64,000 nt of DNA, from positions 606,501 to 670,500 of the forward strand of contig NC_010729.1 of assembly GCF_000010505.1 (NCBI RefSeq), read 5' to 3'. Under the pieces are notes generated by a model. It was not told the origin of the DNA. It saw only the letters and a program-made list of their open reading frames with translations, and searched no databases. Shown in pieces: positions 18,017-25,800 of the stretch (its first letter is position 1; each line of letters starts with the position of its first letter). The position numbers and the translations under genes were made by a program. This DNA is from Porphyromonas gingivalis ATCC 33277 (GTDB lineage Bacteria > Bacteroidota > Bacteroidia > Bacteroidales > Porphyromonadaceae).

Positions 18017-19354
18017 GAGACCTTTGCAAAATAAGGAGGTGGAGGGAAGAGGAGTTCTTCGCATAAAAGGAGCGAGTGAAAGGGGTGGCAGTAAGGAGTG
18101 AAAGTAGTTGTAAATCCCCCCTTTGAGGAGCTACTTGCACGAGCTCCTCAAGGGGGGTTATACCTTATCCTACAGATGAGGACATAATTATCCCCGGCGT
18201 TCTGTATAAATTAAAGGCGATGCTTTCAAGAATGTTTTGAGTATGGGTCTTGGCAAGTCCCCGGTATCGACATGTCCGCCATGAAACCACCGGCGAATAC
18301 TGCCAAAGGTGCGTTCGATGGTGCTCCGTATCGGACTGATTGCTTTGTTTCGTTGCTTCTCTTCCTCGGTCAATGCCCTGTTGCGTTGTGCCTTGTGCAT
18401 AATGCCGTCTTGAAGGTGATGGGTTTGCAGGTAGGAACGATTTTCCCCGCAAGCATATCCTTTGTCCGCCAAGACGGCTGTGCCTTGAGGTATGTTTGCA
18501 CCCTGCAATAGCGGAATAAACTCCTTCGTGTCACTGCGGTTCGCTGCAGTCGTTATCACCTTTTGAACAATGCCTTGAACATTGGTCAGACAATGCTTTT
18601 TGTATCCGTAGTGATAACGCTTTTGTTTGTAAACCCAACGGGCTTCTTCATCCGTCCCTTTACGCTGACGGACAACCTGTTTTTGATAATCCTCCTCTGC
18701 CTCTTTTTCCTCCTCGCTCCGATTGTCTTCTCTGTCGTCTGCGACTTCAATCGTAATGGTTCCGTTGGGTTTATGTGGCGTCTCCACAAGGCTTGCATCG
18801 ACAAGCACCCCTTCCCTGACCGAAATGTGATGGCGCGAAAGTTGTTTGTTAAACTGCGCCAACAGTTTGTCCATGAGACCCAACTCTGTCAGTGCCGAAC
18901 GAAATCGACTGATGGTGCTGTGGTCGGGAGATACCTCTTCCATCTTCAGTCCCAAGAATCGGGAAAAGGTGATTGAATCATTGATGCGCTCCTCCAAAGC
19001 ACAATCACTGAGGTTGTACCATGTCTCCAAAAGCAACATCTTGAATAAGAGAATCACGTCATAAGCCGGTGCGCCGATGGCATTTTGTCGCTTCGTGTAT
19101 TTCTTGTTGATCAGCGTCCTGATCGGACGCCAATCGATAAGCGTGTCAACCTGATTGAGGAAGTCGTTTTGTGCTTTGCGATAACGCTTTGAAAGGAGTG
19201 CGTCTGCAAATGTTACATGCTCATCGGTATTCTTGAATTGGTATGCCATGGGAGGAATATTATGCTGTTTTTACTACTCAAATATACAAAATAACTCCCT
19301 ATTATACAATGAATTAACAGACAAAATATACACTAATCGCCGTGCAAAGGTCTC
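18017..19354 (-). mobile_element. ISPg1 (IS1126) copy 1, IS5 family
   Basis: The element is 1,338 bp with terminal inverted repeats GAGACCTTTG...CAAAGGTCTC. It is in minus orientation. The flanks AATAG and TAAAA do not match, so there is no target duplication, and the sides were probably joined by recombination between ISPg1 copies. Its transposase has a frameshift. Confidence 0.95.
18165..19249 (-). pseudogene. ISPg1 transposase, frameshifted near the C-terminus
   Basis: The frame from 19249 follows the other ISPg1 transposases until FGSIRRWFHGG. One base is then missing (CGACATGTCCGCC here against CGACATCGTCCGCC in copy 5, around 18270), so the last about 38 residues are read out of frame and the product ends at 18188 with SPLIYTERRG. 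The normal ending (CRYRGLAKTHTQ ... SSSVG) lies in the next frame down to 18165. It may also be an acceptable variant, but the other four copies have 361 intact codons. Confidence 0.85.
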
Positions 19355-19476
19355 TAAAAACGAATATGAAGTCCTCAATCCCTCGCATCCAAAAGAAACT
19401 GGCTCGAATGAAGCCACAACAACTAATCACAATACAATTTTAATGCGTCACCCCTGAACGCGATCGTCCTGCTGCA

Positions 19477-19506
19477 TTGTCCATTTAGAAAATATTCTTA
19501 TATTTG
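19477..19506 (+). promoter_or_regulatory. tRNA-Ser promoter
   Basis: TTG (19477-19479) and TATATTTG (19499-19506) are 19 bp apart, a full match to the Bacteroidetes sigma consensus, and lie 38 bp before the tRNA. Confidence 0.75.
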
Positions 19507-19544
19507 CACCGTCATTAAGAGATGCCTCATGTATTTCTTGATTA

Positions 19545-19629
19545 GGAGAGATGGTAGAGTGGTCGATTACAGCGGTCTTGAAAACCGCCGTACTGAAAGG
19601 TACCGGGGGTTCGAATCCCTCTCTCTCCG
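19545..19629 (+). tRNA. tRNA-Ser (anticodon TGA)
   Basis: The sequence folds as an 85-nt class II tRNA: acceptor GGAGAGA/TCTCTCC plus discriminator G, anticodon loop CTTGAAA (anticodon TGA), a long variable arm around TACTGAAAGGTA, and T arm GGGGGTTCGAATCCC. CCA is not encoded. An integrase remnant starts 275 bp downstream, so the tRNA is a candidate attachment site of the ICE. Confidence 0.95.
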
Positions 19630-19666
19630 CTGATAGGTCTGGACAAAAACAGACAATAAACGGACA

Positions 19667-19699
19667 AAAGCCTACAAGTTAATGACTTGTAGGCTTTTT
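19667..19699 (+). terminator. tRNA-Ser terminator
   Basis: AAAGCCTACAAGT and ACTTGTAGGCTTT are perfect 13-bp arms around TAATG, followed by a T-run. Confidence 0.9.
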
Positions 19700-19903
19700 T
19701 GTTTGTGTTTTGTCCTGTACGAAAGACAGAAAAAAGCCCCCAAAAGACACAAATTTGTGCCTAAATCGTTACCGATTCCGTTCCGGACAAAAACGGTAAC
19801 GATTTGTCCAAAAATGACCTCTTGCTGTCCAAATTTGTACAGTCTGTATATGTCTCACAATTAACACATTAATAGTGGTTTTGTAACATTAAAAAGTGAG
19901 ATT

Positions 19904-20128
19904 ATGAAGAGTACATTCAAAGTCCTTTTTTACCTAAAAAAAGGTTCGGAAAAGCGTAACGGAGAGGTAACAATTATGGCAAGAGTTACCGTTGACGGAA
20001 AAATCAGCCAATTTAGTACAAAACAAAGCATTCTACCTGATAATTGGAATGTAAAAGCAGGGAAAGCAACCGGGAAGTCTTGTGCACAGCTTAATAAGTT
20101 ACTGGAAGACATTAAAGCATCATTATGA
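19904..20128 (+). pseudogene. Tyrosine recombinase (ICE integrase), N-terminal fragment
   Basis: The fragment is 74 codons of an integrase of about 400 aa. It starts MKSTFKVLFYLKKG and shows the Arm DNA-binding domain typical of Bacteroides conjugative-transposon integrases (MARVTVDGKISQFSTKQSIL and DNWNVKAGKATGKS). ISPg1 copy 2 begins inside it at 20127, and the stop TGA is made of the last host base and the first two IS bases. The core-binding and catalytic domains are absent from this window, so the element cannot excise by itself. Confidence 0.85.
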
Positions 20129-21465
20129 GACCTTTGCACGGCGATAGGTGTGTATTTTGTTTATTAATTCATTGTATAATAGGGAGTTATTTTGTATATT
20201 TGAGCATTAAAAACAGCATAATATTCCTCCCATGGCATACCAATCCAAGAATACCGATGAGCATGTAACATTTGCAGACGCACTCCTTTCAAAGCGTTAT
20301 CGCAAAGCACAAAACGACTTCCTCAATCAGGTTGACACGCTTATCGATTGGCGTCCGATCAGGACGCTGATCAACAAGAAATACACGAAGCGACAAAATG
20401 CCATCGGCGCCCCGGCTTATGACGTGATTCTCTTATTCAAGATGTTGCTTTTGGAGACATGGTACAACCTCAGTGATTGTGCTCTGGAGGAGCGCATCAA
20501 TGATTCAATCACCTTTTCCCGATTCTTGGGACTGAAGATGGAAGAGGTATCTCCCGACCACAGCACCATCAGTCGATTTCGTTCGGCACTGACAGAGTTG
20601 GGTCTCATGGACAAACTATTGGCGCAGTTTAACAAACAACTTTCGCGCCATCACATTTCGGTCAGGGAAGGGGTGCTTGTGGATGCAAGCCTTGTGGAGA
20701 CGCCGCATAAACCCAACGGAAGCATTACGATTGAAGTCGCAGACGACAGAGAAGACAATCGGAGCGAGGCGGAAAAAGAGGCAGAGGAGGATTATCAAAA
20801 ACAGGTTGTCCGCCGGCGTAAAGGGACGGATGAAGAAGCCCGTTGGGTGTACAAACAAAAGCGTTATCACTACGGATACAAAAAGCATTGTCCGGCCAAT
20901 GTTCAAGGCATTGTTCAAAAGGTGATAACGACAGCAGCGAACCGCAGTGACACGAAGGAGTTTATTCCGCTATTGCAGGGTGCAAACATACCTCAAGGCA
21001 CAGCCGTCTTGGCGGACAAAGGATATGCTTGCGGGGAAAATCGTTCCTACCTGCAAACCCATCACCTTCAAGACGGCATTATGCACAAGGCACAACGCAA
21101 CAGGGCATTGACCGAGGAAGAGAAGCAAGGAAACAAAGCAATCGGTCCGATACGGAGCACCATCGAACGCACCTTTGGCAGTATTCGGCGGTGGTTTCAT
21201 GGCGGACGATGTCGATACCGGGGACTTGCCAAGACCCATACTCAAAACATTCTTGAAAGCATCGCCTTTAATTTATACAGAACGCCGGGGATAATTATGT
21301 CCTCATCCGTAGGATAAGGCATAACCCCCCTTGAGGAGCTCGTACAAGTAGCTCCTCAAAGGGGGGATTTACAACTACTTTCACTCCTTACTGCCACCCC
21401 TTTCCCTCGCTTCTTTTATGCGAAGAACTCCTCTTCCCTCCACCTCCTTATTTTGCAAAGGTCTC
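20127..21465 (+). mobile_element. ISPg1 (IS1126) copy 2
   Basis: The element is 1,339 bp with GAGACCTTTG ends. The left flank (ATTAT) interrupts an integrase; the right flank (CTATG) is a traN fragment. The flanks differ and belong to unrelated genes, so the copy marks an IS-IS deletion or rearrangement junction. A TATATTTG promoter box lies just inside the left end and drives the transposase. Confidence 0.95.
20232..21317 (+). CDS. ISPg1 transposase (IS5 family)
   Basis: The protein is 361 aa and intact. It has the IS5-family DUF772-type N-terminus (VILLFKMLLLETWYNLSDCA), the DDE residues in the region of LVDASLVETP, VLADKGYACGENR and IRSTIERTFGSIRRW, and a basic linker. It cuts and joins DNA at the inverted repeats of its own element. 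The sequence is almost identical to copies 3, 4 and 5, so these copies spread recently or are homogenised. Confidence 0.95.
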   Translation: MAYQSKNTDEHVTFADALLSKRYRKAQNDFLNQVDTLIDWRPIRTLINKKYTKRQNAIGAPAYDVILLFKMLLLETWYNLSDCALEERINDSITFSRFLGLKMEEVSPDHSTISRFRSALTELGLMDKLLAQFNKQLSRHHISVREGVLVDASLVETPHKPNGSITIEVADDREDNRSEAEKEAEEDYQKQVVRRRKGTDEEARWVYKQKRYHYGYKKHCPANVQGIVQKVITTAANRSDTKEFIPLLQGANIPQGTAVLADKGYACGENRSYLQTHHLQDGIMHKAQRNRALTEEEKQGNKAIGPIRSTIERTFGSIRRWFHGGRCRYRGLAKTHTQNILESIAFNLYRTPGIIMSSSVG

Positions 21466-21893
21466 CTATGGTAATCACTTCGTTAAAACTGCGGACGGGA
21501 TAAAGTACCGATTCCTGAATGGCAGTGCGCTTTGTCACCTTCTTATCGACCACCTTAAATTTAATGAAGTCCGTATCAAACGGAACATTGGAAGAGTTCT
21601 TCACCTGTGTATGGAAATAGAACATCCCGTTATGCACGTAAATTCCCTTGATTAAAAATTGTATCCCGAAACGCTTGCATCCCAAGTGGCGTATCTCTCG
21701 GTCATTGTTTTTATAGATGGATTGCATTATCAGTTTCACCAGCAACGGCGATTCATTACCCAGTTCACGGAAGTAAATGTTCATCCGGGTATGGGAATAA
21801 TCGGTTATACTTTCATTCTCAAGGAAATCTTTCATTTCTATATTCAGCATTTCCGGCTCATTGGCGTATTTGGCATTGAAAGAATACAAGCCC
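21466..21893 (-). pseudogene. traN internal fragment (second ICE lineage)
   Basis: About 142 codons match the middle of TraN. LGNESPLLVKLIMQSIYKNN and KRFGIQFLIKGIYVHNGMFY align with LGNESPLLVRLIMQSIHQNN and KRFGIQFTLKGIYTHNGLLY of the full-length TraN at 43184-44119. Identity is only moderate, so this comes from a different conjugative element. The 3' end is cut by ISPg1 copy 2 and the 5' end abuts the coupling-protein fragment on the opposite strand. It is non-functional. Confidence 0.85.
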
Positions 21894-22765
21894 AAGACCA
21901 GTTACAGGGGCAAATCGCATCGGCTAAGATACCGCTATCGAGAATGATAAGCCCGGCATTATACTGGGTAATGACGGGTGATGATTTTACGCTGGATATT
22001 AACAACCCGAACGAACCGAAGGTACTTTGTGTCGGCAACAATCCCGATAGGCAGAATATTTATTCCGCCGCTTTGGGACTGTACAACAGTCGTATAGTGA
22101 AACTTATTAACAAGAAGGGACAACTTAAAAGTTCAGTTATTATAGACGAACTACCCACGATTTACTTTAGGGGGTTGGATAACCTGATAGCCACCGCCCG
22201 TTCCAATAAAGTAGCAGTCTGTTTGGGTTTTCAGGATTACAGCCAACTAACAAGGGATTATGGCGATAAAGAAAGTAAAGTAATCCAAAATACAGTTGGA
22301 AATATTTTTAGCGGTCAGGTTGTAGGAGAAACAGCAAAAACATTGTCAGACCGATTCGGGAAAGTTTTGCAGAAACGCCAGTCTATGACAATCAACCGTC
22401 AGGATAAATCAACCTCAATCAGTACGCAGATGGATAGCTTGATACCTGCCAGTAAAATATCCAATCTTACCCAGGGAATGTTTGTGGGTGCAGTCAGTGA
22501 TAATTTTGATGAACGAATAGACCAAAAGATTTTCCATGCTGAAATTGTGGTGGATAACGAAAAGGTAAAACGTGAAACAGCCCGCTATGAAAAGATACCG
22601 GAAATTATTGACTTCCGGGATGCAGATGGCAACGACCTGATGAAAGAACAAATCCAACTTAATTATGACCGGATAAAGCAGGATGTAAAACAGATTGTCA
22701 TTGATGAAATGGAGCGCATTAAGGATGACCGGGAGTTACAGCATTTGGTGAAGAGGGAAGAATAG
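21890..22765 (+). pseudogene. Type IV coupling protein (VirD4/TraG-D, MobC-type), C-terminal fragment
   Basis: About 290 codons on the plus strand. They contain the TraG/TraD C-terminal ATPase region: VLCVGNNPDRQNIYSAALGL, then SSVIIDELPTIYFRGL (Walker B, IIDE) and ATARSNKVAVCLGFQDYSQL. Coupling proteins bring relaxase-bound DNA to the type IV channel during conjugation. The N-terminal half with Walker A is missing and replaced by the inverted traN fragment. In Bacteroides ICEs this gene stands next to the accessory genes and topB, as it does here. Confidence 0.8.
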
Positions 22766-22818
22766 TAAAATGTTGGTAACTAGAGAGTCTTTTAGGATAC
22801 GATCATAGAAGAAATCAG

Positions 22819-22826
22819 TATCTTTG
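22819..22826 (+). promoter_or_regulatory. -7 box of the STAND NTPase gene
   Basis: TATCTTTG matches TAnnTTTG and lies 26 bp before the start codon. The -33 region is weak (TTTAGG at 22791). It suggests that the cargo gene has its own promoter. Confidence 0.5.
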
Positions 22827-22852
22827 CTATCAATTATATAGCAAATGTAGAA

Positions 22853-25800
22853 ATGAGTCTAAACGCAGCACATGAAGGATATGAATATCAAGATTTACTA
22901 ACTGTCTATTATATTCTATCAGAGATACTGAACGGAAATAATGCCAATTTCATAATTGACAGAAAGCTAAATCCTGATGATGCCTTTGATGATTTAACTA
23001 TTGAAAGGTCTGGAATAATTCTAAAAAAACAAATTAAATATAGTAATGCCCATACATTACAAAAAAAGGATATTTCGGCGAATAGTAGTTACCAACTGGC
23101 AATTGACGATTTATACCACTCATGGCTTCGAAATAAAAATAATGAAGTACGATTATGCCTGGCATGGAATGAACCAACAGATGATTTAGTTCAAATACTA
23201 TCGGAGCAAAGCGGAAATAAAACATTTATTTCCCATCCAACCCGATTATTTCAAATCAATATAGATAAACTTTGGCCAGTAGGCAAAAAGCCTTTAGCAA
23301 AGTGGAAAAGATTTCGGGAGTCTTCTCAAAATATAAATAGGAATGATTTTGCTGAATTCTGCATGCATTTATATATAGAAACCAATTTCCCAAAATTTAG
23401 CCTGAATATTGATTCTCCGGGAGAATTAGAAACTGTAGTGTTTCAGCAGGCAGAATTATTGGGTATCGGAACGTTTCCCAATCATCATATTACAGTAAAA
23501 AATTTTGTAGCACGGCTTATTCTAAAAGTAAAAGAAGCCAGAAGTAAAGGACATAACATTCATACGCAATCTATATTCATTTCATTCAATATTAAAACGG
23601 ACTACGGAGCAATTGAGCAGAATTTTCCTATTGATAAACAAAAAAATGTAATAACAAAAAGGACTATCAATAATTTGATACATGAAATCCAAGGCCACAA
23701 GAAAGTAGTACTTTGGGGAGAGCCGGGTAGCGGAAAATCGTGGTTGGTTAATAATTTCATGACAACTGCTCAAAAAAATGGGGTACACATAGTAAAACAT
23801 TTTTGCTATACAGATTTAAAAGACCAATTACAAAAAGAACGGATAAAACAAAATACGCTTTATGGAAATTTAATATTCGATATCTTAAAAGTATTCCCTC
23901 ATCTTTCAGAAAAGAAAACACAGAAATATGCAAGCACCTTATCCGAATTAAATCTATTAATTCAAAACATAGACGAGCCTGCAATAATTATTATTGATGG
24001 GTTAGACCATATTGATAGGGTTTACAACTTTCATAATTATACCGACCTCTCAAGAGATGAAATTGAAATAATAGAAATCCTTGAAAATATAGAGTGTACG
24101 GAAAATGTTTCAATATTATTAGCTTCTCAACCTATTTCAAAGTTGAATAATATTTCCGGTTTTCACTCATTTGAAATACCAAAATGGAAAAAACAGGAGA
24201 TAATATCACTCTTAAAAAAACACAATATAGAGAATTTCATTATAAACGAAAAGGAGCTATCACAGATACTATTAGCCAAAAGTGAAGGTAACCCTCTATA
24301 TTTAACCTACCTCATTAAGGAATTGCAAAAAACGGGCGAAATTGAAGAGAACTTTATTAATAATCTTCCTGCATACTCGTACAATTTGAAAGAGTATTAT
24401 ACATATCTCCTCACAAAATTAAACACTCGGGAATCTTTACCGAAAATACTTTCCGGTGTTAATTTCTACCTTTCAAAAAATGAGCTCAAGGAGATTACAG
24501 GAGAAGGAGATTTTATAGAAGAAGCATTATCCGCACTTTCTCCAATACTAAAGACTAATATTTCTCAGGATGGCTATATCATTTATCATGAAAGTTTTCG
24601 AAGGTATGTTTTAGATATATTGAAAGATAAGAATGTATCAATAGAGCAGAATGTATTTAAGCCCACAATTGATTGGTTTAAAAGCAAAAATATTTTTTCA
24701 TATACAAAAGCGTACCGTTATGGCTTACAGTTTTTCTACAATTGTCATCAATACCAAGAAATAGAACAACATATTACAAAAGAGTTTATAGTAAACAGCG
24801 TCTCTTGGGGACAACCTTGGAAGTCGATAGAATGCAACATTCAGATAATGGCTCAGTCAGCCATCCATTTGCAAAACTTTAGTTTAATGATAATAGTAAA
24901 TGAATTATTCAAAACTATTGGTAGCGTAGAAAACAGCTACGAGAGCTCATTCAATGCTTATATGGAATGTATGGGAATGACCAAAGGGTTTGAATACGTT
25001 TCCAATTTCTTAACTTTTGAGGGAGAACCCACTTTGGATAATCCTGTACAGGGGCTTCAGGTTTGCTATATATCTTCACGGCATAATGCTTTTGCACCTT
25101 GGAATTTATATTTCGATTATTTTAAAAAAGGTGAAAAAATTCAACTTGAAGATTTTAAATACTATGTCAGATATTTCATTGCACAGGAAGATACCAAAGC
25201 ATTAGTTGAAATATCAAAAAAAGTAGTAAGAAAAAAGCTGAAACCATTTGAAGAAATTTTTGTACATGAATTTGAAACCATTTCAAATTCTGAATACCAA
25301 AAGAACCTTTTAAAGGCAGAACCCTCTATTACAAATATATGTATTAAGAAAAAGGATGACAAGCACAAAGGCATTGATACTTTAATACAGCAGATTAAAA
25401 CATCCAAAGGCTTTTCTGAAAAAGAAACTGAAATTGTTGCTGATTTTATTAATCAATGTAACATTCAAGAAATAGATAAAATTGAATATGAAAAAATATC
25501 CAAACAATTATCAGGCATAAACTGGTTCTATAACTGGCTTATTTACTGTGTAAAAATAACAATAATCAACAATAAGACAGATTATACTTTTGATGAGGTT
25601 AAAGAGGCTTTTTCATATTTAATATACGATACAGAACCATTTAAAGGAGAGCCTCGAACTTGTGATTTGTATTACATACAACCAGTTATATATAAGTCTA
25701 TTAAAGAAGGGTTAAGATTCGTCAATTCTGTAGAAGAATGGAAGTATATTATAAACCTGGTTATAGACGTGAGTTATAAAACAGGCACATCATTTCAAGG

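Noticed and set aside
18017-21465. Simple inversion between ISPg1 copies 1 and 2
   Set aside because: Swapping their flanks on paper does not restore any 5-bp target duplication (AATAG against ATAAT; TTTTA against CTATG).
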